A stretch of DNA of 64,000 nucleotides, taken from the NCBI RefSeq assembly GCF_012489685.1, contig NC_080042.1, forward strand, positions 73,832,566 to 73,896,565, read 5' to 3'. Positions 36,570 to 48,566 of the stretch are shown here, piece by piece. How positions within the stretch are numbered: the stretch's first letter is position 1; every line of letters starts with the position of its first letter. This stretch comes from Lotus japonicus (taxonomy: Eukaryota; Streptophyta; Magnoliopsida; Fabales; Fabaceae). The notes below the pieces were generated by a model. It did not search any database and was not told the origin of the DNA. It worked only from the letters and a program-made list of their open reading frames with translations. The translations under genes were made by a program, and so were the position numbers.

Positions 36570-36961
36570 GAGCATCTCCAATGGTAGGAACTTATTTTGA
36601 GACTTTACTCATTTTTTGTGGGCCCAGATTGCCACATAGAATTTAAGACACTCATAAGGTCTTTATGCACATTTCACTTTAGTGGTTGAGATCTTATTTT
36701 ACTTTTGACCGAGCCCACAATACCCAATATATTTATATTATTTATTTCCCTCCTTATTTTTCACTTTGGTTATGGTATTGGAGAAGAGAGAAAAAAATAT
36801 TATTTTATTTAAAATCCCACATTTGAGAGTACCTGAGCTAAGACACGGATCTTAACTTTTGCTAAGATCTCATGCCATGTAGGATAGCTCCAATGGTGGG
36901 ATCTAATAAAATCCGGATCTTATTTTAAGATCTTAAAATAAGGACTCCATTGGAGATGCTC
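36570..36961. mobile_element. Tourist-like (PIF/Harbinger) MITE
   Basis: A 392-bp element with perfect termini GAGCATCTCCAATGG / CCATTGGAGATGCTC, flanked by TAA on both sides (36567-36569 and 36962-36964). These termini with a 3-bp TAA duplication are characteristic of Tourist-like MITEs. Confidence 0.88.
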
Positions 36962-38392
36962 TAAGTGGTGATTCAATGACATAGAGTCCCCACCTCGTCT
37001 ATTATCAAAAAAGAAAAAGAGTCCCCACCTCGAGACTCACAATTTCAGTTGCCAACTTCAAGAAGAATCTATAAACACTACAAAGGGAGAACTTTCTTGC
37101 TACTGTTCACTAAGAGAAATTTATAGCATGTGTGTTGGTGCACCATAAGGTCATGATTTGGGGTACTTTTTGGCCCTTTACATTGTTTTTCCTATTACAG
37201 ATATACTTTTCATAGTTTGTTTATGTAAAAATTGTACCTTTTTGTCAGCTTTCTTGCGTTTGCAGTCATTAGGTAGAAAAAAAATCTGTAATTTTTATTA
37301 TTTAAATTCTGAGTAGGAAAAGATTGCATATTAAATTTCTTTATGATATAATTTGGGTTAAGTAATAGCTCATTAGGGAACAGAGTTGTAAAACAAATTA
37401 TTATTTAAAGAAGTAATTTTTATTTGATAATCGAGTCATTTGTTTACAGGAGGAAATTAAATACATTTAGTCAAATTTTAAAAATAATTAATAGTTATAA
37501 TTAGGTAATTAAATTATTAAGTTTAGGTTTGGAATAAGATTTAAAATAGGGTTAAGTCTTATTCTATTGTTCAAAACACGATCCAAATTAGGTTTCCCCT
37601 TTTCTTATCTTCCGTAAAAAAATCAACTCCTTTGTTCTTCACCTGTGTCTTCAATTTAAATTCTGTATTGTTTTTTTTTTGATAGTATTCATCGATTGTC
37701 ATGGAAATCACTCATCGTGAGGTGTGGTGGTACATAATTTGTTTTGATTTTGATTATCGAAATTTGTTTTATCAATCATCGATTACCATGGAGATGACTC
37801 ATTATGTTATTAGATATTTCAATTTACATATTATATTGAGTTTTAATTTAATTTGGGTCTTTATGTTTTTATTTCTAAACTTTTTTCTCATATATGAATT
37901 ATTATATATAATTAATAGTTAACGCTTTGTAATAACAAAATGAAGTAAATTCATTTTTTTAGTGAATAAAAATTTTAATAATAAATAGTCAAACAATTTT
38001 TAAAAATTATATTCATATTTAGTTCATTTAACACAAAAAAAAGCAATATTTGTTCGAAATAGTTATGCATTGTGTAACAATGTTTTCATTTAATGTGTGT
38101 GCATCATTACTATCAGTTTTCTTTATAAAATCACTCAATTCAGTTTTAACTCACTAGTAGTAGGAGGTATCTTATATGTTGTATTGTTTATTCATATATG
38201 AAAATGATCAACAATTAGATGTTAAAAAACATAAACATTAAATGGAATATGATATCTTGAGAATTAAAGTGACTTATATAATAATCAATGCATTACAATT
38301 ATTAATCAACTATAAACTATTTTTAATACATCGAAAAATAACTAAATATAAAATATAATCTAATACATATTTTTTTATTAAAATAATTGCGA
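36962..38392. other. AT-rich, possible Helitron interior
   Basis: No gene recognised. Part of this stretch may belong to the Helitron whose 3' end is at 38419, but its TC-type 5' end could not be placed. Confidence 0.35.
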
Positions 38393-38419
38393 CCGTGCAT
38401 CGCACGGGTAACAACCTAG
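38393..38419 (+). mobile_element. Helitron 3' terminus
   Basis: A short GC-rich hairpin, CCGTGC-ATC-GCACGG (38393-38407), is followed 8 nt later by CTAG (38416-38419) and a T. A small hairpin just before CTRR at an A/T target is the Helitron 3' signature. In an AT-rich context the GC-rich hairpin stands out. The 5' end is unresolved. Confidence 0.55.
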
Positions 38420-39693
38420 TAAATATACAGAGGACTGATTGATGCATTTTGTGAAACCGAGCACTTTTATGGGTTTTTCTTTCATTGCAGAGTTCAGAAA
38501 TTCAATCCTTCTTTTGTTTCCTAGCTCTCGAAATACTCATCATTTTATAAATAAAGATACTCCTTTATAAAAAAATATTTTCTCTCAATATTTTTAACTT
38601 ATGTAATTATTTATTTTATTAATCATTTTAAGTAAAATATATATTATATATATATATGAAAGGTTGGGAAATAACCTCTCTCAACATATCGGTTTCTCAT
38701 TCTTATTCTCTACCAAGAATTTTAACTTCAGTACCAACGAACTCTAGCCAAGTAGATTATCAAGTTTCTTAAACGTATATAGTTCAAGATTTAATTTATG
38801 AAAAAAGACTTACCTATTTAACAGGTCGTCCTAAGAGTAAAGCCATCCACAAATAAGGGTTTTAGGCCCAAAAAAATTACTAAAAAAAATGCCCCCAATT
38901 TTTTTTACTAAGTAAAAAAGCTTTCAAAATTAAAATTAATATAATCTTTTCTTAGATCAGTCATGTCTTAGCAAAGATAATAGTTTTTTAATCAAGTTGA
39001 ATTAAATTGATTATGATAATTTTATAAATGATTTTACATCTCAAAAAGCTCGAAAAATAAATTTTAAATAAAAAATTGTTTTTTCGTAAATAAAATAATA
39101 TTTTTTAAATAAATAGTCTCACTTTAGAATTCGTTTTAGCCTTTTAGGTCTCATTTTGTATTGTGTCGGCCTATCTATTTAATATTATATGTAAATAAAA
39201 AAATTAACTAGCACTATATAATAAAAAAATAACGATAAAGAAAGAAGACAAGGAAGGAAAAATGATGATTGAGTGCACGTGTGGTAGGTCATGTCCACGT
39301 GCAGCTGTTTGTATTCACTGAACTGATGGATTTGTCGGTTATTAATTTGTGTTTCAGTGTGATCGATCGTGCATGCATTTGTTTAGCTTTTCCTCGGTGT
39401 CCGTTTGCACCAATGACGACATCTCTTTTTATTCCCAATCCAATTTCTGTGCCACAAAGTTACTTAATTACCCACCATGCATGCATTCATTGATTCACCC
39501 AAGGCAGTGACCACAGCACTATACTGGTGAAATCTAAGACCTACAAGGCATCGTAAAACTCAACCCCAACCACACATTAATGTGTCTGTCTAACACAGTC
39601 TTTTAGATGGAAAAAGTGATTTCAAACTTGAAAGAATAAGAGGATGTTTGCCTATGGTATCACATCTTTTTCTTTGCCCGTGAAAGGATTATA
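38420..39693. other. Intergenic AT-rich
   Basis: No gene, RNA or bounded element recognised. Confidence 0.45.
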
Positions 39694-39994
39694 CTCCCTC
39701 CGGTTCTATTTATAAGCATGAAAGAGAAGAAAAATCTTAGTCCTTTTTATAAGAACCAAATGAAAGTTTGAGCTATATTAATTAATTTTTTCCAATGATG
39801 CCCTTATTAATTCTAACTTGTAAAATGTGTCTCATTAATTATTCTCTCTCTTTTTCACTTTCCAACACTAATAACAAAGGGTAATTTTGGAAGTTCATTT
39901 TAATTTAAGACAAATTTAATGCATTTTATCTAGTTTAACTACATTTCTTAAACTATGTGATTTATTTTTTTGTTGCTTATAGGACTGGAGGGAG
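39694..39994. mobile_element. Stowaway MITE
   Basis: A 301-bp element starting CTCCCTCCGGTTCTAT and ending ATAGGACTGGAGGGAG, flanked by TA (39692-39693 and 39995-39996). It is a different sequence family from the 9067 element. Confidence 0.88.
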
Positions 39995-42837
39995 TATTCT
40001 TCTAGGCTAATACTCAAGAATCCTACTCACATTTGAGAGAAATACTCAAATCTTACTATATAAATCAATCTTCCAATCTAATTACACATTAGTAAAATCC
40101 TAAAGATTATCAAATTATGAATAGAAGCATGAAGTAGTGTAAAGAAAAATATCAAACAATCAAAGGAAACAAAATATTTTAGAATATTTTGATCAAACTA
40201 CAGAAATTTAGAATGACGTGAAGGAATATCTCAAAAATGTTATATTTTCGCCTTTTATTAATGTGTCATGTGTGGGCGGGCAAAAATCTCTTAATAAGAC
40301 AATTCTCGCTCAGTGACCAAGATTTCTTCAAGTATGAGAAAATGTACTAATTTTGCTTAGTGAAAAAATTATCCCCAACTTCCTTCGCCACCTCCACCTC
40401 CACCGCCTCTGTCACCAACTTCCTCTACCTACCCTGTTGGTTCTACTATCAGTTTTGGGTCTTACCACAACCCTTTCTCCCTACAGTGTTCTCTCGAGCG
40501 CAGGCTTGATTTCTTACCGAGACTGATGTTAATCCCTTTAAAAAGGTAAATAGATTCAAACTTCGACATTGTCAAATGAATAGATGGAGCGCTAACTAAA
40601 ATTAGGAAAAAAATGTTTTTCATTGATAAGTCAATAACTCGTATCATTGATGAGTACTCTTGAAGTTTAACAGCTTATGTATATTTTTTAGTGTTCAAAT
40701 CTCGTGTACCTAGTTGAATGAGCATGCTTTGTTCTTATTTTATTTATCTAAATGCATTTCAATATCATTCTTTGAGATATTTTATTCTCATTTGATATAA
40801 GTGCCGCTCCAACCTTTAAATTTTAATCTAAACATCTTTTGAAAAAAAAAAATAACAAACAAGTAAACATATTTTAATGTTCTACGCGTGTGTGTCAGTG
40901 TGATTTATTTCGCCCCTCCAATTTGGACATAACACTAACAAGGCAAAAAAAATATGCAAGTGGAAGGACTCTGTGTTGGAAGAAGTATAATGTTTGGTAG
41001 TGGCAGAATGGGATGAAGTGTTTCACGTGTGCACTGGTCCATTGGCACTATGGCGATGTTGACTGGAATTGTGGATAGAGAACGTACCCCAGCTATTATT
41101 TTGCTGCAAAGTTTTCCCTTTCATTTCAATCTATATACAATCTATTATCTTTTCCTTCCTCTCCATCCAAGATTCAACAGTAACCACTTAATTTGTTCTT
41201 TTATTTTCATGTCAAAAGATTCACATCTTTTTTAATCAGATGAGGACAATTATTCATCCAAAAACACTTGAATAGTACCATGGAAATCTTTTAAAGGAAA
41301 ACTGATTGCAGTATATGCATGAATACTGTATCATTTGAGGCTAGTATTCAATCTATTGTCACATATTTAAAACAGTTACATTTTCTTATTTTAGTTAAAT
41401 TAAAATTTTATTTTATGATACGGTGTTAGTGATCAATCATTGAATTATTGTAGAGAAAATTTATATTAAACTTGCATACACATTAAATTCATAATCAATC
41501 ATCATTAATGCGGTATAAAAAAGATTTAATCATGCATATTATTCAGAAGTCTTAAATTAACTAAAGATATAACTAAAATAACGCTTATATATGGAGCAAC
41601 AATCACCACATCTTAAAATAGCTTTTGAATACTGTTAGATTTCCCAAATATTAATATAAATGTATAAAATTCTAACATGAAAGAAATAGGATCCGAGAAA
41701 AGATTTATAACTATATTATATATAGCCCTCAACCTCATTTTAGCTGTACTTTCGGGCCACCACAATTGTGAATGCAATCCTCCATAAGAACAAACAATAC
41801 AATAAAAAAATGTGTGCCTAGATGAATAGTGGCTCAACTACCAATCAATTTGGTCCAATTCCCATATCTTAGTTTCTGGGTCTGATATCAGGCAAATTAA
41901 CCAAACCCAACCAAAGAATGGAGTTACATGATCATTTCGAATCAAATTTGTAAACCAAAGAGATTTTTTTTCAATAAAGTAGTATGTAAATGTTCTACAA
42001 AAGTTTTTCATTAGTTATTATTAAATCAGTTTACAATGGATTAAACTATTGCACTTTTTCCCGTTCCTTCCTTACAACTTTAGTTTCTGACCTTTTCATT
42101 TGGCCAATCTGCTCTCATATAATTAGGGGGTTAGAATATTATTTTTGAAAACCAAAATAAAATTTGAAAAAATCTATAAAAAAAGATTAGCAACAGACTA
42201 AAAATAGAGAAACCTATATACAATCGCATACGTATAATGAAGAAATTAAAAATTTTGGAGTCATAACCCATATCGATCAGCCCCTTTAATTTCGCCGCCA
42301 TTGCACATAACATTAATATTCCTTACCAATTGCAACCATATATAGTGCAAGGCTGCAAGCTTGGATTCACGAATTCTAGAACATACATTCTAATTCTATC
42401 TCATTTCAATCTTGAATGAAGTGTACTAAATGATTAATGGCAGGGTGATAATTACAAGCAAGATTGAAAAGTAGCAATCCTTTACTTTTTGGACTATGTA
42501 TATACATATAAAAATGTAAGGATCGAGCCCTCTCCCGATCCAAGTGTGTTTGCAAAAAGATTCTTAGCTTTATGGTGGTTGGCTCCACACTGCACAACAT
42601 GAAGCACCCCTCACCCCATGTGTTGAAGGTCCCCATTTGTGTTTGTTTGATACTTGGGAGAGTGCTTTTGTCTTTGCTCTTATCTCTTTCAATTCAATTA
42701 AGTTAATGATTGAATTGGTTTTCAAAATGTTGGGTGTTGACAAAAAAAAATTTAGAAGAAGGAAATATTTTATGTGGTTTCTGATTGTGGAACTTTTAAG
42801 TCTTCAACACTTATAAAAACTAATTTAACCATTCACT
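39995..42837. other. Intergenic, no gene recognised
   Basis: AT-rich, with short open frames lacking any recognisable domain. No RNA gene or bounded element was found. Confidence 0.45.
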
Positions 42838-43199
42838 CAGCGACGGATCCAAGTAGAGAAGTATGAGGGCAAGTGCCCTCACTTGAATATGAAAAAATAC
42901 ATTAGAAAAAAAATTGAGTAGTAAAAGTATGTGATTTTTTATGATTTATTTGATAAAAATTGCCGTCACTTATGTCCCACATTATTAAATGCCCTCACTT
43001 GTGTCTCATATTGTTAAATGCCCTCATTTGAGTAGTAAAAATATGAGGTTTTTGGTGGCCCCTTTGGTAAAAACTGTTTTCACTCGTGTCTCATTTGGTA
43101 AATAATGTCCTCACTTCTAATAGTATATATTAATTTTTTTATTACGCATTTCTATATATATATTGCCCCCACTACATAAAATTTCTGGATCCGTCACTG
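42838..43199. mobile_element. hAT-type MITE
   Basis: A 362-bp element with termini CAGCGACGGATCCA / TGGATCCGTCACTG, flanked by the 8-bp near-duplication CATTCACT (42830-42837) and CATTCACA (43200-43207). The interior has repeated GCCCTCACTTG-like strings. It is related in end sequence to the CAGTGGCGGA MITE at 28732. Confidence 0.87.
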
Positions 43200-44140
43200 C
43201 ATTCACACATATCAATTTCAATTCTAACTCATGCTTTTAAAGTCGATCGTTCTTTCACTCCCTTGCTATCAACCTACATTAGGTAACCTTATAATGTTGC
43301 CAAAACCCCATGTGATCTGGTGAATGCTTGACCATATTGAGGATCAACTTCAAGATTGTGGGACTAACTTTTCTTGTGAAAAAAATGGTTTGTGCATGTT
43401 ACCCCCGCGTGGGGATATCGTAATCGTCCTTAGTTGGTAAAAAATAAATTAATTATATAACACCATTGATTGATAAGTACACTCAGTTAGCTTTTGAGCC
43501 CCAATTCTACATGTATATTTGGTGCCCTCACCCCAACTCTTCCTAAAGAGCAGAAAATACTTACAGTACTTATCCAAGCAATTCCTTGTGCTGAGTCTTA
43601 TCATTTTAAGTTTCAACTTCCAGAGGTTGACATCTACATATCCCATGGAGCATGGACGTGCAGTGTTGATTTTTCTTTGGTCCCTAATTGTCGTTCTACA
43701 TGTATAAATGCTTCAATTGTAAGCTCTCTTTTGCTAATATACTTCAAATTAAAGTTTCACATCGAATAATAAAAAATATAAGTAACTAAGTTTTTATAAA
43801 AGGTAATTTTGATTTTAATGAGTGGGACAAGGAACCTCTGATCTGTATGATGGGGAGCTAAGGTTTACATTAATTATATCTTCCTTGGCCTTAAGGGATG
43901 TCTTACAAATGGGCTGGTGTTATTGTATAGTGATGAGCTATTAGTATAGCTCACTGCTCCTTTATTTTGGAAACCTTCTGCTATGTCTGTTATGATTTTC
44001 GTTTTTTCCTTGGCTGCCTGTGGTTCTTAATGCTATTAGAACATGGGGGTCATGAACAATGTAAACTTTCTTCTTGCATACCTTGTGCTGTTTTAATGCA
44101 TCTTTTCTTTGGCTTGTCAAAAAAAAAAAAAAAGTGTCTG
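43200..44140. other. Intergenic with possible retroposed 3' end and poly(A) tract
   Basis: No gene recognised. The segment ending GCATCTTTTCTTTGGCTTGTC is followed by 15 A at 44120-44134, so it may be the 3' end of a LINE or other retroposed transcript on the plus strand. No flanking duplication was identified. Confidence 0.35.
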
Positions 44141-44218
44141 ATCTCGATCCATTACAAAGACCAAATAAGTTTTGAAAATTATGAGTTTTTAATTTTCGAC
44201 CTCAAAAGAGACTTGCTT
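44141..44218 (+). repeat. Target-site repeat, copy 1
   Basis: The block with GACCAAATAAGTTTTG and CCTCAAAAGA recurs at 63920-64000 about 85 % identical over the last 52 bases. Removing elements A and B would leave the copies about 260 bp apart, so they may be adjacent units of a tandem repeat. Confidence 0.6.
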
Positions 44219-44338
44219 GAGTCCACTCTTGGACTTCTTCCTCATCGACCTTTGCATAAATCAAGTTATTTTCATATTTAGTGTAATTTTCAATATACAC
44301 TAAATATATTTTTTAGCAGGATCTTACACTTCGATCCC

Positions 44339-44564
44339 TGTTCCGGTATAGAACCACAGACCAAGGCTAACCAATTTAGAGAGCAAGCGAAAATTAACAA
44401 AGTGAGTAAAAATGCGTGAAATGATAGGATCCTCCGCTTGGGCGGTCCTCTTTTATTTATAGCTTGGGTTTTGATCCGGTTGGATCATGGGTTACCCGGC
44501 CCATTTGATACATAATTTGTTCAGCCCAATTATTTAATACATTGATCCGCCCTATACCAGACCA
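44339..44564 (-). repeat. 3' LTR of element A
   Basis: 226 bp. In plus orientation it starts TGTTCCGG and ends CAGACCA. Differences from the other LTR are A/C in TTTAGAGMGCAAG and C/G in GATCCGSCCTAT. Confidence 0.92.
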
Positions 44565-45197
44565 CAAGCCCTCAAGACACTTGGGCTTAGTATAAGGCGA
44601 ATGTGTCTTTAATAAGCCCTCAACCATTAAAGCCCTCATGATGCAATTAAAATGGGCGTATAAATCATAACATATGTTCATTTGAATAAAAGTAAATAAT
44701 AATAACCACGTCAGACCAGCTCTTTCCTCTTCTTCTTTTCTTGCGTGTTCAACCTAACCTGTCAAATCTCTGAGCCTATTACCTGCTACGCCCTCACTGT
44801 GGTAAGAATCATCATTGCTTTTCCTGCTACAATTACATCAACAGATATCCACAAATATTTTGGAACTTGAGCCGCAGCATTACCGCGTCTTTAAATCCCA
44901 CTGACATAATTACCATCATGAAAATAAATACGATTAAAAGCACATAAAATAAATTCAAACACAAAAGGTTGTGCCGTTCCAGTGACTCCTAAAACGTCAT
45001 GACTGCCGGACTAAAATGTCCTTTCCACTTGACTTTACAATGAATCACGTCCGTTTAAATTCAAATCCCTGATCGACGTGTCCTCTTTTAATATGAACAT
45101 CAAACCTGACTCTTGAATATCCATATGTAAGCACGCGTCCACTCATCTGTAATTAATGTACCTTTTCATCTCACCCTTTCACCCCTCCTTCCTTCTC

Positions 45198-45205
45198 TAT
45201 ATAAA
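45198..45205 (+). promoter_or_regulatory. TATA box of antisense gene in element A
   Basis: TATATAAA followed by G, about 375 bp upstream of the antisense gene ATG. The same TATATAAAG sits at the matching place in element B (54978-54985), in plus orientation, opposite to gag-pol. Confidence 0.65.
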
Positions 45206-45571
45206 GCCCCCTTTTCTACCCCTCTCATCACTTACCTACAATTCCTTACTACCCATATTCTTTTCATAAACAAAAACCCACACCCTGCTTCTTCTCTGCC
45301 AAACCCGCTTTCCTATTTCCTGCATTCACTCATCAACCATCCCAGCAGTCTTTAAAGTTCCAAACTTTCTCTCAGGTAACAATCTTCTTCTCTTTTCTTC
45401 TTTATTTCATACTTTCACATGAACTTGCGTATAAAAGTTCCTATCTTTAACATCCATGACTCTCTCTCTACCCAGAAACACTGCATAAACCTTGCATTGT
45501 AAACTAAAAACTTATACTCTATTCCATCTTCATCTTACTTCTAAACCTTTCACTTTCAGGACACTTTGAAA

Positions 45572-47388
45572 ATGGTTTCTAAACGCACCCGTAAAGAGGC
45601 TTCTACTCCTAATGTCCCACCTATCGCCGATTCCCTATGGGTGGCTAGTAAAATCAAAAAACAATTCTCTAAATACTGTACTCCAAAAGCTATTATAGAT
45701 TTAGTCACTAAATACAACTTTAGGAAAGATGGCCTAGATGCGCATTTGGACATAATTCCCTGCGTCCCTGATGAGCCGTGTTGTTTTGGGGGGCCAGATA
45801 ATCAGGGGCGAAACTTCACCTATCTCTTTGAAAACTTATTTTCCGATTTGAAGTACACTCTGCCTTTCTCTGATTTCACTTGTTCCGTTTTAACCCTTCT
45901 GAATGTAGCTCCTACCCAACTTCATGGCAATGCTTGGGCGTATTTAAAAGCCTTTGAAATTTTATGCCTAACTCTAAAAATCGAACCCACCAGTAATAAG
46001 TTTTTCTACTTTTTTGAAACATGCGGGCGAAACGTTAGAGGTGAATATGTTTCGCTTGCCACTGCTAGGGGTCTAGGGCTATTCACTTTATTCAAAAGCC
46101 ACTATAAACACTTCAAAGGAAAATTTTTCAAACTCCGTGAATCAGAACCTTGTAAAGATATTTTTTACTTTGATGACGGGAGTCCCCGATTTCCGTTCTA
46201 CTGGACGAACCAATATGAAGGCATCATCAAAATTCTCGAGGATGCCTTGACTAAAGAAGAATTAGTAGATTGCCAACTTTTATCTGGCTTAGGATTGAAC
46301 CTTGCAGATTTTATGGCCGCTCTTTCTAAGAATGAAGTGGGTAAATACATTGGTAAGGCATCTCATTATGCATTTTACCTTTCCTCTTTATATAAAAATC
46401 TTCTTATATTCTAACACCACTATCTTATTGCAGGGAAAATGGCTCGACTTACTGAAGAAGACCTCCTCCACTTTCGCCGCGAACAACAGGCCGCCCGTGA
46501 AAAAAGGAATCCCTCAAAGTCTGTTGCCGACCAAGACACCAGCCATTCTGGCACTGAAGTTGGTCGCCCCACTAAGAAAAAGAAAAAGAATGAAGAACCT
46601 GCCTCTCAGAAGAATAAAGCTTCGAACCAGACTTCTTTGGAACAATTCATGAACAGAAATGATTCGCCAGGGGCGAATAAAGGCTGCTCCTCAAGCGCTC
46701 AGCCTGTTTGCTGGAAAAACTTGTTGAAGGAATTTGAAGAACTGACCTCCAATGAAGTAACTTCACTTTGGGATTCAAAGATAGATTTCAACTCTTTGGT
46801 GGAAACGAACTTGGTTTTTGAGGCTGATCGTGAGAAGATGAGGAAGATGGGTTTAAAAGAGGCCTGCCAAGCTATGATGACCAAAGGTTTAGAGATCGCT
46901 GCAGTCGCCAAGATGATTGACTTAGAATCTAACGGATTCGATGGCCTCGCCAATGCCAAACTTGTTGAAGAAAAAGAAAAAGAAATTGGGAAGTTGAAAG
47001 CAATGTTGAAGTTGTTAGATAAATCCAACAAAGCCAATGAGAAAAAAGCTGCTGATTTGGCTGTAGAGTTTGAGAATGCGAAGAAGACTGCTGAAGACCA
47101 CAAAGCTTCTGTTCAGACACTGACTGAGGAAAATGACAAGGTGAAAGCTGACCTCGCCCAGATTACTACTGTTCACAACCAAACTCTGGACGAGAATTCT
47201 AAAATGAAAACAGAAATTGCTGAATTGCAATGTTCTGTTTTGGATCAATTTGAGGCTGGCTTCGCCAAAGCACTAAGCCAAATCTCCTTTCTCAATCCTG
47301 ACCTGGCGATCAACTTGGAGGGCTCAAACCCTTATGCTCGTATCGTGGATGGAAAACTTATCAGCCCGGATAACGCGGATGGGAAAGG

Positions 47389-47419
<31 letters not shown>

Positions 47420-47548
47420 AAGAAGAAGAAGACAAGAATGAAGAAGATAATGTCAACACCAAAGAAGGAGAAGGAGAAAACCATTAGTGACAAGTCTTGT
47501 TCCCTTTTCCTTTTTAGCAAATTATGTAAAAGACCTCCGGTCTCTTAA
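45572..47548 (+). CDS. Antisense extra gene of element A, Transposase_28-like
   Basis: Two exons, 45572-46352 and 46434-47548, join in frame through a GT-AG intron to 631 codons. A second intron lies in the 5' UTR (45376-45559), ending just before GGACACTTTGAAAATGG. The N-terminal 260 residues resemble the putative gypsy-type transposon domain (Transposase_28), with FENLFSDLKYTLPFSDF, LNVAPTQLHGNAWAYLKAFE and FFYFFETCGRNVRGEY. The C-terminal part has basic KKKKK clusters, then a long Lys/Glu coiled coil (roughly residues 420-530) and a Glu-rich tail. Extra ORFs of this type in opposite orientation between pol and the 3' LTR are known in Tat elements; their function is unknown. Relative to B, the acidic GAA-repeat tail is frameshifted, giving a basic terminus and a later stop. 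Confidence 0.8.
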
Positions 47549-48291
47549 AATCTTTGTCTATTTGTTTTCTTTGCTTTCATGTACTGAACTTTTCCCTTAT
47601 CGTAATGAATTTCCCTTCAACATTACATGAATGCCACACATTCTAATTGTTTCGCCTAAAAACCCAAACATGTTATAATTGTGTCGCCAAAAACCTAAAA
47701 CTTCATGACTCCGGTAATAACATTATCCTTTGTTCCCCCAAACAACTATCACAATCACTAATTCTATAACTGAACATAACTTTACTGAATTATTCAAGTT
47801 ATCATATAACTTCAAAATATAACTTAACATAAATAACATTTACTAACCTTTCACCAAAGTCAGTCCGCCTTCATCATTTAGTTGAGTACTTTACCCACAC
47901 ATTTATCGTACACAGTAAAATACTCTTGAGTGAATCTCTTTAAATGTTGTAAAATTTAAACTTAATCAAATACTTTGGAATCATAAGGCCTTTGTGTACA
48001 TAACTTAGTCAAATTTTCATTTTCGACATAGTTATTATTCATGGAAATCAAAGTCAAAATATTTGATTTCATTAGTATGCTCGCGTGGAGACTTGTGCTT
48101 AGTTTGGACAAGCTTAAATCCAATTTAAGACTGTGCTTATGAATTCGTGGTCGAATGCTCTTGTTTTAAGAGACTTAATTTTTTCTCAATTGTCTGACGT
48201 CGCCCAATTGATAGACCTTAGTTGATAAGTTTCCGCTATGGGTAAAAGAAATAAGTAAAATGATACACCCTTGATCATTTTAAAAAAGGTT
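47549..48291. other. Non-coding stretch between antisense gene and pol, element A
   Basis: No gene. The right part (from about 47900) is nearly identical to 57730-58095 in element B, while the left part is clearly more diverged. It includes GTAAAAGACCTCCGGTCTCTT just after the antisense stop, an inverted AAGAGACC / GGTCTCTT-like string shared with B, perhaps part of its 3' UTR. Confidence 0.5.
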
Positions 48292-48338
48292 ATGCCTCGT
48301 TAAAAACTCTCCCGCCTGGGATAGAGAAAAGAGTGCAT
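48292..48338 (-). other. ENE-like hairpin 2, element A
   Basis: Distal copy of a 47-base motif. As minus-strand RNA: AUGC-a-CUC pairs with GAG-GCAU as outer stem, U4 faces U5AAC as the U-rich internal loop, and CUCU-bulge-CCC pairs with GGGAGAG as inner stem. It carries one base change in the bulge relative to the copy at 48361. Confidence 0.6.
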
Positions 48339-48360
48339 ACCTGTTATTCATTAATAATTG

Positions 48361-48407
48361 ATGCCTCGTTAAAAACTCTCCCGCCTGGGGTAGAGAAAAG
48401 AGTGCAT
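48361..48407 (-). other. ENE-like hairpin 1, element A
   Basis: Pol-proximal copy of the same 47-base motif, 69 bases from the first. It begins 160 bases downstream of the pol stop at 48567. Confidence 0.6.
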
Positions 48408-48566
48408 CAAATTTAGTCTTACACAACAAACATAGTCTTAAACGATACAACCAACAAACATAGACTTCAACACACACAAACTGAAACAACGAAACATGAT
48501 CTTGGAGAAACATACACCGAACCAAACTGAACAACATAAAACAAACTGAACGAATCACCCTGCACT

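Noticed and set aside
46699..47248. Minus-strand frames rich in Ser/Phe opposite the antisense gene exon 2
   Set aside because: They mirror the Lys/Glu coiled-coil codons. No start context or domain was found.
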